Source: Octadecabacter sp. B2R22
GTDB lineage: Bacteria > Pseudomonadota > Alphaproteobacteria > Rhodobacterales > Rhodobacteraceae
NCBI RefSeq assembly: GCF_018861045.1
Contig: NZ_JAHKQJ010000007.1
Span: 248,001 to 312,000 of the forward strand
Reading direction: 5' to 3'
DNA length: 64,000 nt
Part shown: positions 32,096-42,574 of the stretch, in pieces
How positions within the stretch are numbered: position 1 is the stretch's first letter
Layout: the number at the start of each line of letters is the position of its first letter
Made by a program: the position numbers and the translations under genes
The notes under the pieces: model-generated
Told to the model about the DNA's origin: nothing
Database searches by the model: none
What the model saw: the letters and a program-made list of their open reading frames with translations, nothing else

Positions 32096-33490
32096 ATGAT
32101 TCCAGTGCAGGGATATTCTGGCAAGACCGTTGCCGTTTTGGGTCTTGGCCGCTCAGGGCTGGCCACTGTTGCCGCCTTGCAGGCAGGCGGCGCTGATGTG
32201 GTGGTTTGGGACGATAGCCCAGATGCGCAAACCAAAGCAGATGATGCGGATGCGACCCTGCGCGACCTCACGAAGCCCAATGCCTATAAGGACGTGGCTT
32301 CGTTAATCACCAGCCCCGGCATTCCGCATCTCTACCCTGAACCACACCCAGCGATCGCGCGCGCCATGGCCGAAGGCTGCCCTGTGGACAATGACATCGG
32401 GCTGTTCTTTCGCAGTTTCGCGACCTCCGAGTGGGACAACTTCGAAACCATCCCCAAAGTCATCGCCGTGACCGGCAGCAATGGCAAGTCCACGACCTCG
32501 GCGCTGATCCATCATATTCTGGAAGAAGCCGGCAGGCCGACACAGCTGGCGGGCAACATCGGACGCGGGGTTTTGGACATCGACGAAGCCCATGATGGCG
32601 AAGTCATCGTTTTGGAACTCAGCAGCTACCAAACGGATCTTGCGCGGTCTTTGACGCCAGATGTGGCTGTGTTTACGAACCTGTCGCCTGACCACCTTGA
32701 TCGTCATGCGGGCCATGGGGGTTATTTCGCCGCCAAACGTCGCCTGTTTTCCGAAGGTGGTCCTGATCGTGCCGTGATTGGCATTGATGAGCCCGAGGGC
32801 CTTTATATCGCCAACCAGATGTCCGAAGGACCAACCGATGATCGCGTCATCCGCGTGTCGTCCGGTCAAAAGCTTGGCGGTGACGGCTGGAATGTTTTTG
32901 CCCGCAAAGGGTTCCTGAGCGAAACACGCAAAGGACGGCAGGTGGCCTCGATTGATCTGCGCGCCATCGCTGGATTGCCCGGTGCGCATAATCACCAGAA
33001 CGCCTGTGCGGCCTTTGCTGCCTGCCGCAGTCTTGGCATCGGGCCGCGTGTCATTGAACAAGCTCTGCACAGTTTTAAGGGTTTGCCGCACCGCAGCCAG
33101 TTGATCGCTGAACGCGATGGGGTGCGGTTTGTGAATGACAGCAAAGCCACCAACGTCGATTCCGCGGCCAAAGCATTGGCGGCTTTTGATAAGATCCGCT
33201 GGATCTGTGGCGGCTTGGAAAAAGAGGGCGGCCTTGAGGCCCTGTTGCCTGCGCCGACTGTCGTGAAAGCCTATGTGATTGGGCGGGAGGCTGGGGCCTT
33301 TGCCATGAAGCTTAAGGGTCTCGATGTAGAAGTCTGCGGCGATATGGCGACGGCTGTGGCAAAGGCCGCAGCAGAGGCGCAGACGGGCGAGACCGTTCTG
33401 TTGGCGCCTGCTGCGGCATCGTTTGATCAGTACAATAGCTTTGAGACACGTGGCGATGATTTCGCAGAACAGGTCGCCAAATCGCTCTAG
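32096..33490 (+). CDS. murD: UDP-MurNAc-L-Ala:D-Glu ligase MurD
   Basis: 464 residues. Adds D-glutamate to UDP-MurNAc-L-Ala. Seen: N-terminal UDP-binding [17 protein letters not shown] near 9-25, ATP loop [14 protein letters not shown] near 124-137, ELSSYQTD near 175-182, and [17 protein letters not shown] near 344-360. The ATG follows GAAAAGGGCG. A 170-base gap upstream, after the minus-strand STAS gene, gives room for a promoter, so the second half of the cluster may be separately transcribed. Confidence 0.97.
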   Translation: MIPVQGYSGKTVAVLGLGRSGLATVAALQAGGADVVVWDDSPDAQTKADDADATLRDLTKPNAYKDVASLITSPGIPHLYPEPHPAIARAMAEGCPVDNDIGLFFRSFATSEWDNFETIPKVIAVTGSNGKSTTSALIHHILEEAGRPTQLAGNIGRGVLDIDEAHDGEVIVLELSSYQTDLARSLTPDVAVFTNLSPDHLDRHAGHGGYFAAKRRLFSEGGPDRAVIGIDEPEGLYIANQMSEGPTDDRVIRVSSGQKLGGDGWNVFARKGFLSETRKGRQVASIDLRAIAGLPGAHNHQNACAAFAACRSLGIGPRVIEQALHSFKGLPHRSQLIAERDGVRFVNDSKATNVDSAAKALAAFDKIRWICGGLEKEGGLEALLPAPTVVKAYVIGREAGAFAMKLKGLDVEVCGDMATAVAKAAAEAQTGETVLLAPAAASFDQYNSFETRGDDFAEQVAKSL

Positions 33491-33765
33491 GCGGTTCGCC
33501 GTTTCCATATCTGCCGCGGCTTGGATTTTTGCGCCTTTAGGTGTTTCTTAAGCTCGGTATACCCGCCGACTTTTACGCCATCGATTATGATCAGTGGCGT
33601 CGTGGCGACGCGGTGTTTGTCTTTAAAATCGTCCGTTTCGCGGCGCGTACGAAGGATGTGTTCTTCTATTTCGAACCCGTTGTCGCGCAATAGGTCGCGT
33701 GCAGCGGTGCCGTAACCGCATGTGTAGTTGGGCAGGTCCATACGGTGCAAAGTTGCTTTGGGCAT
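33487..33765 (-). CDS. Glutaredoxin-fold protein with altered active site
   Basis: 92 residues with the glutaredoxin pattern: [35 protein letters not shown], then the cis-Pro [20 protein letters not shown] near 54-73. The active site is C-G-Y-G instead of C-P-Y-C: the first Cys is kept, the second is Gly and the Pro is Gly. It could therefore act only as a monothiol protein. The stop overlaps murD by 4 bases on the opposite strand, so the two converge. Confidence 0.85.
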   Translation of the reverse strand: MPKATLHRMDLPNYTCGYGTAARDLLRDNGFEIEEHILRTRRETDDFKDKHRVATTPLIIIDGVKVGGYTELKKHLKAQKSKPRQIWKRRTA

Positions 33766-33861
33766 TTCGTGTTTCCATTCTCAGCCTGTGGTCTTGAACT
33801 GATAAAGGAGGGGACAGGCCCAAAAGCAAGCCAACGAGAAGTCACATTGGTGTGCTTAGTG

Positions 33862-35043
33862 TTACGAGTTCTGTGCAATCGCAGTGCCCGCAGCATAGCC
33901 CGATGACCATGCCCACTGGAAATTATAGCCACCAAGCCAGCCCGTAACGTCCACGGCTTCGCCAATGAAATACAGGTTGGGATGCGCTTTGGCTTCCATG
34001 GTTTTGGACGAAAGCCCGTTCGTGTCCACGCCGCCCAATGTGACCTCGGCGGTGCGGTAACCTTCCGTGCCTGAGGGTTTCAGGGACCAGTTGCGCAAAG
34101 CTGCCGTCAGCTCATCTATGCGGGCGTCCGACAAATCCCCCGTATTGCCGCTCAGGGTGAGGTCGGCCGAAAGGAAATCGATCAGTCGGGAGGGGAGGTA
34201 TTTCGCCAACGTTGTGCTCAACGCTTTGCGACCTTCCTGCGTGCGGTCCGTTTTCAACGCGGTCGCAAGATCAATGTCCGGTGACAGGGCCACGGTGATG
34301 TCTTCGCCTTCGCGCCAATAGCTTGAGGCTTGCAATACGGCGGGGCCGGACAGGCCGCGATGGGTGAACAGCAGAGCCTCGTCAAAACTGGTTCCGTCGG
34401 TCGTGATCACGCGGGCGGGGGCCGCCACACCGGCGAGGGGTTTGAATTTTTCATCCGAAAAGGTGAAAGGGACAAGCGCCGCGCGGGTCTCGCTCATGCT
34501 TAGCCCGAACTGGGTTGCAATATCATAGGCGATCCCCGTAGCCCCCATCTTCGGGATGGATTTCCCACCGGTGGCCACGACGAGGGACTTTGCCTGAACG
34601 GTATGAACCTCTCCTTTGCGTTTCAGGGCGACGTGGAAAACCTTACCGTCGTGGCGGATATTGCCAATGGTCGTATTCAGCCAGAGTTTCGCATTCGGTG
34701 CCATTTCGGCCAGCAGCATCGCGATGATGTCTTTGGCGCTGTCGTCACAAAACAACTGGCCCAGCGTCTTTTCGTGCCATGCGATGCCGTGGCGATCCAC
34801 AAGCTCAATGAAATCCCATTGCGTATAGCGCGCCAACGCTGATTTCGCGAAATGCGGGTTCTGGCTGATGAAATTGGCGTGGGTGGTGCCAAGATTGGTG
34901 AAGTTGCATCGCCCACCACCGGAAATACGGATCTTTTCACCTGCCGCCTTTGCGTGATCGATTACCAAAGTTTGTGGCCCCGCGTGTGCGGCACAGTGCA
35001 ATCCAGCGGCGCCCGCGCCAAGAATAAGGGTGTTTACTTGCAT
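33862..35043 (-). CDS. BaiN/HI0933-type FAD-dependent oxidoreductase
   Basis: 393 residues from the ATG at 35043 (MQVNTLILGAGAAGLHCAA); the open frame begins earlier but the FAD-binding GxGxxG must sit at the N-terminus. Seen: LILGAGAAGL near 6-15, KIRISGGGRCNFTN near 37-50, VVATGGKSIPKMGATG near 159-174, and YFIGEAVDVTGWLGGYNFQWAWSSG near 362-386. The family (YhiN, HI0933, BaiN) is flavoproteins with mostly unknown substrates. It interrupts the division cluster on the opposite strand and is divergent from ftsW. Confidence 0.92.
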   Translation of the reverse strand: MQVNTLILGAGAAGLHCAAHAGPQTLVIDHAKAAGEKIRISGGGRCNFTNLGTTHANFISQNPHFAKSALARYTQWDFIELVDRHGIAWHEKTLGQLFCDDSAKDIIAMLLAEMAPNAKLWLNTTIGNIRHDGKVFHVALKRKGEVHTVQAKSLVVATGGKSIPKMGATGIAYDIATQFGLSMSETRAALVPFTFSDEKFKPLAGVAAPARVITTDGTSFDEALLFTHRGLSGPAVLQASSYWREGEDITVALSPDIDLATALKTDRTQEGRKALSTTLAKYLPSRLIDFLSADLTLSGNTGDLSDARIDELTAALRNWSLKPSGTEGYRTAEVTLGGVDTNGLSSKTMEAKAHPNLYFIGEAVDVTGWLGGYNFQWAWSSGYAAGTAIAQNS

Positions 35044-35182
35044 GGCTCTCAGGTGCCTTGAAATCACGAGCAACGCAAGGGTGGACAAAATTCCCCTCAT
35101 TTCACTGGAATCGTGAACGTTTTAGGGTTACAGATTGAAACAGACCCGGAAAACGGGCGAACAGAGGCAGTAGGTAGTAACC

Positions 35183-36349
35183 ATGACAGAGATGGTTTTC
35201 GGAGCGATCCCCGTGCAATCGGGCGATCCGGTTCTTCCACGTTGGTGGCGGACCGTTGATAAATGGACGTTGTCGTGCATTTTGGCGTTGTTTGGCATTG
35301 GCCTGTTGCTTGGGTTGGCCGCGTCGCCGCCCTTGGCTGCTAAAAACGGGTTTGAACCTTTCCACTATGTACAACGTCAGGCGTTCTTTGGAGCGATGGC
35401 GATTGTTGTCATGTTTGTCACGTCGATGATGTCCCCGACTTTGGTGCGGCGTTTGGCCGTTCTTGGGTTTTTGGGGGCGTTTATTGCGCTTGCTGGTTTG
35501 CCTTTTTTCGGCACAGACTTTGGTAAAGGCGCGACGCGCTGGTATTCGCTTGGATTTGCGTCTGTTCAGCCATCCGAGTTCCTGAAGCCTGGATTTATTG
35601 TTGTTGCCGCATGGTTTATGGCCGCGAGCAAGGAAATCGGTGGACCTCCGGGGAAAACCTATTCGTTAATTCTGACCGTTGTGATCGTGTTGATGTTGGC
35701 CATGCAGCCTGACTTTGGCCAATCCGCGTTGATCTTGTTTGGCTGGGGCGTGATGTATTTCATTGCAGGCGCGCCGATTGTTTTGCTGGTCGGGATTGCC
35801 GGTATCGTGGTTTTCGGCGGCACAGTTGCCTATTCTAATTCCGAACACTTTGCGCGACGCATTGATGGGTTCTTGAACCCTGATGTCGACCCGACAACAC
35901 AGCTTGGCTATGCCACCAATGCCATCCGCGAGGGCGGGTTCTTTGGAGTTGGTGTTGGAGAAGGGCAGGTCAAATGGTCCCTGCCTGATGCACATACAGA
36001 TTTTATCATCGCGGTTGCGGCCGAAGAATACGGGCTGATTTGCGTGCTCGCGATTATCTTTCTTTATGCGACGATTGTTGTGCGCTCACTGATGCGTTTG
36101 ATGAAAGAACGCGATCCGTTCATTCGTTTGGCTGGGTGCGGGTTGGCCTGCATCGTTGGCGTACAAGCGATGATCAACATGGGAGTTGCAGTCCGTTTAC
36201 TGCCAGCCAAAGGCATGACATTGCCTTTCGTCAGCTACGGCGGGTCGTCCGTAATCGCATCGGCCATCGCCGTCGGTATGCTGTTGGCGTTCACACGGAC
36301 ACGGCCACAGGGCCAGATCGGTGACATTCTACTGAGACGAGGACGCTAA
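35183..36349 (+). CDS. ftsW: Septal peptidoglycan glycosyltransferase FtsW
   Basis: 388 residues, ten membrane segments, SEDS family. FtsW polymerises glycan strands from lipid II at the septum with FtsI. Seen: [21 protein letters not shown] near 116-136 (with the conserved QPSE), [14 protein letters not shown] near 249-262, [13 protein letters not shown] near 272-284, and [17 protein letters not shown] near 337-353. The stop overlaps the murG ATG by one base (TAATG). Confidence 0.97.
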   Translation: MTEMVFGAIPVQSGDPVLPRWWRTVDKWTLSCILALFGIGLLLGLAASPPLAAKNGFEPFHYVQRQAFFGAMAIVVMFVTSMMSPTLVRRLAVLGFLGAFIALAGLPFFGTDFGKGATRWYSLGFASVQPSEFLKPGFIVVAAWFMAASKEIGGPPGKTYSLILTVVIVLMLAMQPDFGQSALILFGWGVMYFIAGAPIVLLVGIAGIVVFGGTVAYSNSEHFARRIDGFLNPDVDPTTQLGYATNAIREGGFFGVGVGEGQVKWSLPDAHTDFIIAVAAEEYGLICVLAIIFLYATIVVRSLMRLMKERDPFIRLAGCGLACIVGVQAMINMGVAVRLLPAKGMTLPFVSYGGSSVIASAIAVGMLLAFTRTRPQGQIGDILLRRGR

Positions 36350-37443
36350 TGGCCGATCCACTATTGATTATCGCAGCGGGCGGCACGGGCGGACATATGT
36401 TCCCCGCGCAAGCATTGGCTGAAGCCATGCTGGAACGCGGCTGGCGGGTAAAACTGTCCACGGATGCCCGTGGCGCGCGCTATACCAGTGGCTTCCCCCA
36501 TGCTGTTGAAATCGAACAAGTCGGGTCTGCCACTTTTGCGCGCGGCGGTATTGCGGCCAAGGCACTGGTCCCATTTCGCATTATTGGCGGTGTTGCGTCT
36601 GCTGTCGTAAAGATGCTGCGCGATAAGCCGCGTGTTGTTGTCGGCTTTGGTGGCTATCCAACTATTCCCGCAATGTCGGCGGCGTGGGTGCTGCGTAAGC
36701 CCACAATGATCCATGAACAAAACGGCGTGCTGGGGCGCGTGAACAAGATTTTCTCAAAGCGCGTGAACAAAGTTGCTTGCGGCACGTGGCCGACAACCTT
36801 GCCAGACGGTGTGGACGGTGTGCCCGTCGGCAACCCCGTGCGCGGTGCAATTTTGGAACGGGCAGGGGCTGGTTATATCGCACCGGGGGACTATCCGATG
36901 TCGATCCTTGTGATGGGCGGAAGCCAAGGTGCACGCATTTTGTCTGATGTAGTTCCACCTGCGATCAGCGCGTTGCCAAGCGGAATTCGCCGTAACATTC
37001 GGGTGTCTCATCAGGCGCGCGAAGAAGACCTCGCGCGCGTGGCGCAATACTATGCGGACGAAGGCATCCCCGCGGACGTTCAGACTTTCTTCAACGACGT
37101 GCCGACGCGCATGAGCGAAGCACAGTTGGTCGTGACACGGGCAGGGGCGTCATCAATTGCCGATCTAAGTATCATCGGTCGCCCGTCCGTTTTGGTGCCC
37201 TACGCCGCAGCCGCGTCCGACCACCAAACCGCCAACGCCAAACAGTTGGTAGAGGCAGGCGCATCTGTGATGGTCACGGAGGCTGATCTGCATGTGGACA
37301 GCCTGTCAGACCAGATCGCAACCATTTTGGCCGATCCAACTCTGGCCCTTCGAATGTCACAAGCAGCCCTAAGCTGCGGCAAGCCTGATGCGACACAAAC
37401 ACTCGTGGATATGACGCTGGAATTGGCCACACCAGCACCGTAA
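36349..37443 (+). CDS. murG: Lipid II synthase MurG
   Basis: 364 residues, GT-B glycosyltransferase at the inner face of the membrane. Adds GlcNAc to lipid I. Seen: [20 protein letters not shown] near 7-26 (G-loop 1), [15 protein letters not shown] near 98-112, [12 protein letters not shown] near 122-133, [12 protein letters not shown] near 188-199, and [11 protein letters not shown] near 263-273. Coupled to ftsW by a 1-base overlap. Ends 34 bases before the chosen murC start. Confidence 0.97.
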   Translation: MADPLLIIAAGGTGGHMFPAQALAEAMLERGWRVKLSTDARGARYTSGFPHAVEIEQVGSATFARGGIAAKALVPFRIIGGVASAVVKMLRDKPRVVVGFGGYPTIPAMSAAWVLRKPTMIHEQNGVLGRVNKIFSKRVNKVACGTWPTTLPDGVDGVPVGNPVRGAILERAGAGYIAPGDYPMSILVMGGSQGARILSDVVPPAISALPSGIRRNIRVSHQAREEDLARVAQYYADEGIPADVQTFFNDVPTRMSEAQLVVTRAGASSIADLSIIGRPSVLVPYAAAASDHQTANAKQLVEAGASVMVTEADLHVDSLSDQIATILADPTLALRMSQAALSCGKPDATQTLVDMTLELATPAP

Positions 37444-37477
37444 AAAAGTAAGAAGCAGTATGGACGGAAATCCCATC

Positions 37478-38875
37478 ATGAACTCAGCAACGAAACTCCC
37501 ACTCGACGTAGGTCCGATCCATTTTGTTGGGATTGGTGGCATTGGCATGTCCGGTATTGCCGAGGTTTTGTTGTCCCATGGGTATATCGTGCAGGGGTCC
37601 GACCTTAAGGAAACCCCGATCACGAAACGGCTTAAGAAACTTGGCGCTTTCGTGTTTGTCGGCCAGTCAGCCGAGAACATCGCCGACGCAGAGGTTGTAG
37701 TGATCTCAAGCGCAATCAAACCGGGCAACCCAGAACTGGACGAAGCTCGTCGACGTGGTCTTCCGATTGTTCGCCGTGCTGAAATGCTGGCCGAACTGAT
37801 GCGTTTGAAATCCAACATCGCCGTCGCGGGGACGCACGGAAAAACGACCACCACGACGATGGTCGCAGCCCTGCTGGATGGTGGCAATTTCAACCCGACT
37901 GTCGTGAACGGCGGCATCATTCACGCTTATGGATCCAACGCCCGTGTGGGCGATGGCGAATGGATGGTCGTAGAGGCAGACGAGTCCGACGGCACATTCA
38001 ACCGCTTGCCCGCAACCATCGCAATCGTGACCAATATCGACCCTGAGCACATGGAACACTGGGGCACGGAAGAAAACCTGCACCGCGGTTTCTATGATTT
38101 TGTGTCCAACATTCCATTCTACGGCTTGGCTGTCTGCTGCACCGATGACAGTGATGTTCAGGCCTTGGTTGGTAAAATCACTGATCGCCGTGTGGTGACG
38201 TATGGGTTTAACGCGCAGGCTGATGTTCGAGCGACGAACCTGACGTATAAGAACGGTGTCGCGCATTTCGACGTGGTTTTGCAGAACGAAGACTTGGTAA
38301 TTGAAGACTGTGCCTTGCCAATGCCCGGTGATCACAACGTGTCCAATGCCTTGTCGGCCATTGCCGTTGCGCGCCACCTTGGAATGAAACGCGAAGAAAT
38401 TCGCGCTGCATTGGCAAGCTTTGGCGGCGTGAATCGTCGCTTTACGCGCGTGGGCGAAGTCGATGGGGTGACCATTATCGATGACTATGGCCACCACCCG
38501 ACCGAGATTACCGCAGTGCTAAAAGCCGCGCGCCAAGCCTGTGACGGGCGCATCATCGCCGTGCACCAACCGCACCGCTATACCCGTGTCCATCACCATT
38601 TTGACGATTATTGTGCCTGCTTTAATGACGCAGATGTTGTCGCAATTTCCGAAGTCTTCGCCGCCGGTGAAGAGGTGATTGAAGGCGCAACACGCGATGA
38701 TCTTGTCGCTGGATTGATCCGCGCGGGCCACCGTCACGCCCGGGCGATCACCGACGAAGATGATCTCGTCCGGTTGGTCAAAGAGCAAGCCAAGTCGGGC
38801 GATATGGTCGTTTGCCTTGGAGCGGGTTCTATTTCTACATGGGCCAATGCTTTGCCTGAGAAGCTTAAGGCGTGA
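37478..38875 (+). CDS. murC: UDP-MurNAc:L-Ala ligase MurC
   Basis: 465 residues from the ATG at 37478 ([12 protein letters not shown], the usual start in this order); an ATG at 37460 would add six residues. Adds L-Ala to UDP-MurNAc. Seen: [17 protein letters not shown] near 13-29 (UDP site), ATP loop [14 protein letters not shown] near 115-128, [11 protein letters not shown] near 169-179, and [10 protein letters not shown] near 334-343. The HQPHRYTRV segment near 362-370 is also typical. The stop overlaps a GTG start of the next small gene by 4 bases. Confidence 0.96.
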   Translation: MNSATKLPLDVGPIHFVGIGGIGMSGIAEVLLSHGYIVQGSDLKETPITKRLKKLGAFVFVGQSAENIADAEVVVISSAIKPGNPELDEARRRGLPIVRRAEMLAELMRLKSNIAVAGTHGKTTTTTMVAALLDGGNFNPTVVNGGIIHAYGSNARVGDGEWMVVEADESDGTFNRLPATIAIVTNIDPEHMEHWGTEENLHRGFYDFVSNIPFYGLAVCCTDDSDVQALVGKITDRRVVTYGFNAQADVRATNLTYKNGVAHFDVVLQNEDLVIEDCALPMPGDHNVSNALSAIAVARHLGMKREEIRAALASFGGVNRRFTRVGEVDGVTIIDDYGHHPTEITAVLKAARQACDGRIIAVHQPHRYTRVHHHFDDYCACFNDADVVAISEVFAAGEEVIEGATRDDLVAGLIRAGHRHARAITDEDDLVRLVKEQAKSGDMVVCLGAGSISTWANALPEKLKA

Positions 38876-39099
38876 CTTATGAATGGCTGATCCTTGGGGC
38901 GATTGTCGTCGTTTCCGTTCTGCCTATGATCAAATGGCTTCGCCGCCTGTTATGGGCGTTCATGATCGCCTTTGTCGGGATGTTGCTGGTTCATATGCAG
39001 CATAATCCGGGCGAGGCGACGTTGGCACTGGGTGCAATGGGGGGCGGTTTGATGTTTGCGCGCCCTATTCGTCGTTTGGTATTTGCGGGATTGGCATGA
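38872..39099 (+). CDS. Small membrane protein between murC and murB
   Basis: 75 residues from GTG 38872, which overlaps the murC stop (GTGA). It is almost wholly hydrophobic: segments near 5-20, 26-42 and 50-62, with a basic Arg cluster between them (KWLRR). Similar to the short proteins that follow, but without a clear DUF2484 match. The translational coupling to murC argues that it is real. Function unknown. Confidence 0.6.
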   Translation: MTYEWLILGAIVVVSVLPMIKWLRRLLWAFMIAFVGMLLVHMQHNPGEATLALGAMGGGLMFARPIRRLVFAGLA

Positions 39100-39102
39100 T
39101 GG

Positions 39103-39131
39103 GGATCGAATTGGCTGCGCCAATCCGATCC
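39103..39131 (+). repeat. Intergenic hairpin, first half of a composite element
   Basis: GGATCGAATTGG (39103-39114) pairs with CCAATCCGATCC (39120-39131) over 12 positions with one mismatch and a 5-nt loop. It stands back to back with the terminator-like hairpin at 39133. Confidence 0.6.
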
Positions 39132-39132
39132 G

Positions 39133-39170
39133 GCGAGGGGCCAGCCCCTCGCGCTCCCCGAGGTATTTTT
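39133..39170 (+). terminator. Terminator-like hairpin inside the division cluster
   Basis: Perfect 8-bp stem GCGAGGGG (39133-39140) / CCCCTCGC (39145-39152), followed after 12 bases by TATTTTT. The distance between stem and T run is long, so termination may be partial. Confidence 0.5.
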
Positions 39171-39183
39171 GAAACAAAGGCAA
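39160..39183 (+). repeat. Dispersed intergenic repeat, copy 1
   Basis: A 24-base segment beginning GAGGTATTTTTGAAAC is repeated exactly, on the other strand, at 57014-57037. Short elements of this kind are common between genes in Rhodobacteraceae. Confidence 0.7.
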
Positions 39184-39202
39184 AGGCGGAAGGTCGATCG
39201 GC

Positions 39203-39457
39203 ATGAGTTGGTCTATTGCTATAGCTGTTGCGTGGGTTTTTGCGGCAACTGGAACCGCGTTGTTGCCGATGCGACGGCAGTATGTGCCCGGGGTGATGTT
39301 GTTAATTATGGCCCCCGTTCTGATTGTATGGCTTGGGTTTGATTTCGGCTGGGGGTGGAGCTTTGCGGCACTTGCAGCGTTTGTGTCGATGTTTCGTAAT
39401 CCGCTTAAATATCTGTTTGCGCGTGCGCGTGGGCTAAGACCGGAGTTACCGAAGTGA
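39203..39457 (+). CDS. DUF2484 membrane protein (paralog 1)
   Basis: 84 residues, three hydrophobic segments (about 4-22, 29-46, 50-64), starting MSWSIAIAVAWVFAATGTALLPMRRQY. The family DUF2484 is found almost only in Rhodobacterales and almost always beside murB/murC. The C-terminal FRNPLKYLFARARG is basic and probably cytoplasmic. Position suggests a role near precursor synthesis, but none is known. The next gene starts inside its stop. Confidence 0.85.
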   Translation: MSWSIAIAVAWVFAATGTALLPMRRQYVPGVMLLIMAPVLIVWLGFDFGWGWSFAALAAFVSMFRNPLKYLFARARGLRPELPK

Positions 39458-39708
39458 TGGCAGTTGGATTAGGGTTTTTGTGGCTGATAACGGCCAATGT
39501 GCTGGCTTTGTTGCCGAGCAAAGACAACCATTGGCGGCGCGCCTATGTGTTGATCGGGATTGGCATCCCTTTGTTGGGGTATATCACCTATTCAAACGGG
39601 CCTTGGATCGGTCTGTTGTTTTTGGTTGCTGCCTGCAGCGTGCTGCGCTGGCCTGTCATTTATTTGACCCGTTGGGTGCGTCAGGTGTTCAGCCGCGCAA
39701 ACGGGTGA
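39454..39708 (+). CDS. DUF2484 membrane protein (paralog 2)
   Basis: 84 residues from GTG 39454 (overlapping the previous stop as GTGA) or ATG 39457. The same size and topology as the previous gene: LGFLWLITANVLALLPSKDNHWRRAYVLIGIGIPLLGYI, then a Leu/Ala segment and a basic FTR-type tail (YLTRWVRQVFSR). Shared pattern A-N/T-x-L-A-L-L-P with paralog 1 points to tandem duplication. Lies 36 bases upstream of murB. Confidence 0.85.
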   Translation: MMAVGLGFLWLITANVLALLPSKDNHWRRAYVLIGIGIPLLGYITYSNGPWIGLLFLVAACSVLRWPVIYLTRWVRQVFSRANG

Positions 39709-39744
39709 CTTGGCAGAGCTGGTGTGTCGCGTTAAACGGGCCCC

Positions 39745-40680
39745 ATGATGTTGACTGATTTACCCGATGCGCGTGGGGTTTTGACCCCGAACCGAGACCT
39801 TTCCAGCCTGACGTGGATGCGTGTGGGCGGGCCTGCAGATGTATTGTTCCAACCCGCTGACGAAGACGACCTAAGCGCGTTTTTGGCGGCGCTTCCTTCT
39901 GAGGTTCCGGTATTTCCAATGGGTGTCGGGTCCAACCTGATTGTCCGTGACGGTGGCGTGCGCGGTGTCGTTATTCGCCTCGGGCGCGGTTTCAACGGGA
40001 TTGAATTTGACGGTGATGTTGTGCGGGCAGGGGCCGCCGCGCTGGATGCCCATGTCGCCCGGAAGGCCGCGAGCGAAGGGTTAAACCTGACATTCCTGCG
40101 CACGATCCCCGGATCCATTGGTGGCGCTGTGCGTATGAATGCGGGTTGTTACGGCGATTACGTTGCGGATGTGCTGCAAGGTGTTCGCGTGATCTTGCGC
40201 GATGGCACGGTGCAAACCCTCTCAGCCGCCGAGCTTGATCTGCAATATCGCTCATCATCGCTGCCAGATGGCGCGGTGATTGTATCCGCCACACTGAAAG
40301 CCCCGCGCGAGGATGCCGCTGTGCTTGAGGACCGTATGGCGGCGCAGCTCACCAAGCGCGATGAAACGCAACCGACCAAAGACCGCACTGCAGGCAGCAC
40401 ATTCCGCAATCCGGCTGGATTTTCCAGCACAGGCGCGGCGGATGATGCGATGGATTTGAAGGCGTGGAAGGTCATTGATGACGCTGGAATGCGCGGCGCG
40501 ACCCGTGGTGGTGCTGTCATGAACACCATGCATTCTAACTTTCTAACCAACGCGGGCGGTGCCACTGCGGCGGACCTTGAAGGACTTGGCGAAGATGTCC
40601 GAAAAAAGGTTTACGAAACCAGTGGATTAACGCTAGTATGGGAAATCATGAGGGTCGGTGAACCGGCCCCGAAAGACTGA
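39745..40680 (+). CDS. murB: UDP-N-acetylenolpyruvoylglucosamine reductase MurB
   Basis: 311 residues. FAD enzyme that reduces the enolpyruvyl group to make UDP-MurNAc. Seen: [15 protein letters not shown] near 28-42, [20 protein letters not shown] near 60-79 (FAD loop), [20 protein letters not shown] near 122-141, and [14 protein letters not shown] near 213-226 (catalytic Ser). The ATG follows AACGGGCCCC, a weak ribosome site, so it may depend on coupling. Confidence 0.96.
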   Translation: MMLTDLPDARGVLTPNRDLSSLTWMRVGGPADVLFQPADEDDLSAFLAALPSEVPVFPMGVGSNLIVRDGGVRGVVIRLGRGFNGIEFDGDVVRAGAAALDAHVARKAASEGLNLTFLRTIPGSIGGAVRMNAGCYGDYVADVLQGVRVILRDGTVQTLSAAELDLQYRSSSLPDGAVIVSATLKAPREDAAVLEDRMAAQLTKRDETQPTKDRTAGSTFRNPAGFSSTGAADDAMDLKAWKVIDDAGMRGATRGGAVMNTMHSNFLTNAGGATAADLEGLGEDVRKKVYETSGLTLVWEIMRVGEPAPKD

Positions 40681-40778
40681 TCCCCTATAATGGATCATCG
40701 TCCCATAGGCGGGGGCGCTAAAAAAGACGGTAAAGTAAGCAAAAGACAGGCCAAAAAGGCTTGCGAAAAGGCGGTAGT

Positions 40779-41693
40779 GTGTCGAGCAGGACACCCAAAA
40801 CAGTGGCTGTGCTATTGGGCGGCCCTTCGGCTGAACGAGAGGTCTCTCTTAGTTCGGGTAAAGAATGTGCGGCTGCTTTGCAGGTCGCAGGTTTCGACGT
40901 GGTCGAGATTGATGCGGGCGCTGATCTTGTCGAGCAGCTGAAATCCGCCAAGCCTGATGTCGTGTTTAATGCGTTGCACGGTCGTTGGTGCGAAGATGGC
41001 GTTGTGCAAGGCGTGCTGGAATGGCTGCGCCTGCCGTATACGCATTCCGGGGTTCTGGCCTCTGCTATGTCCATGGATAAACAAAAGACCAAAGATATTT
41101 ACCGCGCGGCAGGGCTGCCGTTTGTGGATAGCGTTTTGGCGACCAAAGCACAGATCGAAGCGGATCACGTGATGGCGCCGCCTTATGTGGTGAAACCGTT
41201 TGATGAGGGGTCCAGCGTTGGCATTTACCTCGTCCACGAAGCCGCAAACGGCACACCAAAGATTGCACCTGAATTGCCTGACGTCATGATGGTCGAAGCC
41301 TACGCGCCAGGCCGCGAGCTGACGACGGCTGTGATGTCTGATCGCGCCTTGACCGTGACGGATATTATCGTCGATGGCTGGTACGACTACGAAGCAAAAT
41401 ACGGTGACGGCGGATCAAAACACGTCCTGCCAGCTGATATTCCGTCCGAGATTTTCGACGCCTGTATGGACTACGCCCAACGTGCCCATGATGCACTGGG
41501 ATGCCGTGGGTTAAGCCGCACAGATTTCCGCTGGGATGAAACCCGTGGCTTGGATGGCTTGATTTTGTTGGAGACAAACACGCAGCCCGGTATGACGCCA
41601 ACGTCGCTTGCCCCCGAACAGGCGGCCCATTGCGGCATCAGTTTTCCTGCCTTGATGACTTGGATGGTGGAGGACGCGTCATGCGATCGTTAA
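40779..41693 (+). CDS. ddl: D-alanine-D-alanine ligase Ddl
   Basis: 304 residues from GTG 40779 ([24 protein letters not shown], the family start); an in-frame TTG at 40761 would add six residues. ATP-grasp enzyme making the D-Ala-D-Ala used by MurF. Seen: [14 protein letters not shown] near 14-27, [14 protein letters not shown] near 136-149, [13 protein letters not shown] near 248-260, and [19 protein letters not shown] near 270-288. Separated from murB by about 100 bases with nothing else recognisable. Confidence 0.95.
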   Translation: MSSRTPKTVAVLLGGPSAEREVSLSSGKECAAALQVAGFDVVEIDAGADLVEQLKSAKPDVVFNALHGRWCEDGVVQGVLEWLRLPYTHSGVLASAMSMDKQKTKDIYRAAGLPFVDSVLATKAQIEADHVMAPPYVVKPFDEGSSVGIYLVHEAANGTPKIAPELPDVMMVEAYAPGRELTTAVMSDRALTVTDIIVDGWYDYEAKYGDGGSKHVLPADIPSEIFDACMDYAQRAHDALGCRGLSRTDFRWDETRGLDGLILLETNTQPGMTPTSLAPEQAAHCGISFPALMTWMVEDASCDR

Positions 41694-42559
41694 AGGCATC
41701 TCGCCCGGACCAGCCGCGCCGTGATCCGGCGCCGTCGCGTTGGGGCTACCGCTACCAGCGTTTGATGTTGACGCCGGGTTTCCGCAAGTTAGTCAAGGTT
41801 GGGCTTCCGGCGCTTGTAGTTTGTGGTCTGGTTGCCGGTTGGGGCGCACGAGAAGCGAACCGCCAAATGGTGGCTGACGCCTACAACGACATGAAGACGC
41901 AGATCCAACAGCGCGATGAGTTCATGGTAAAGGTCATGGCTGTGGATGGCGCTGACGAAACCCTAAGCGCGGATGTGCGTACGGTTCTGCCAGTAGAATT
42001 CCCTGTGTCGAGCTTTGACCTCGACCTCGAAGAGATGCGTCAGACGGTTGCCGCTTTGCCCGCTGTGGCGGATGCAACCTTGCGTGTGCGCCCCGGTGGG
42101 ATTTTGCAGGTCGGTGTGACTCAACGCCAACCGGTAGCAGTGTTTCGCGGACCTGATGGGTTGAAACTGATTGATGTCGAGGGCGTTCTTATTCAAGCGA
42201 TCGTCGCACGTGCGGATCGTTCGGACTTGCCCCTTATTACAGGCGATGGCGCGCGCGATTTCTTAAGCGAAGGCCTTGAGATTTATCGGGTCGCTGGACC
42301 GTTGCTGCCGCGTATGCGGGGCGTTGTTCGTATGGGCGAACGTCGTTGGGATGTGATCCTAGAATCCGGCCAACGCATTTTGTTGCCAAACGCAGACCCG
42401 GTGATTGCATTTGAACGGGTGGTTGCCCTGAACCAAGCGCAGGATCTTCTTGAACGCGATGTCGCTGTTGTCGACATGCGCAATCCAACCCGCCCCACAA
42501 TTAGAATGAACGAGCAGGCCGTGACGAATTTACGTCAAACAAGCGCCCCACAAGAGTAA
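41681..42559 (+). CDS. ftsQ: Cell division protein FtsQ
   Basis: 292 residues from ATG 41681, 13 bases inside the ddl end, with AGGA upstream. Topology: basic cytoplasmic tail, one membrane segment near 39-57 ([17 protein letters not shown]), then a periplasmic POTRA domain (about 88-155: [34 protein letters not shown]) and the beta domain. FtsQ recruits FtsB/FtsL and links early and late division proteins. Sequence identity in this family is low, but the POTRA pattern and position between ddl and ftsA are decisive. Confidence 0.95.
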   Translation: MRSLKASRPDQPRRDPAPSRWGYRYQRLMLTPGFRKLVKVGLPALVVCGLVAGWGAREANRQMVADAYNDMKTQIQQRDEFMVKVMAVDGADETLSADVRTVLPVEFPVSSFDLDLEEMRQTVAALPAVADATLRVRPGGILQVGVTQRQPVAVFRGPDGLKLIDVEGVLIQAIVARADRSDLPLITGDGARDFLSEGLEIYRVAGPLLPRMRGVVRMGERRWDVILESGQRILLPNADPVIAFERVVALNQAQDLLERDVAVVDMRNPTRPTIRMNEQAVTNLRQTSAPQE

Positions 42560-42574
42560 GAATAGGTAAAGAAC

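Noticed and set aside
32303-33508. 401-codon open frame on the minus strand
   Set aside because: Antisense of murD; no recognisable domains.
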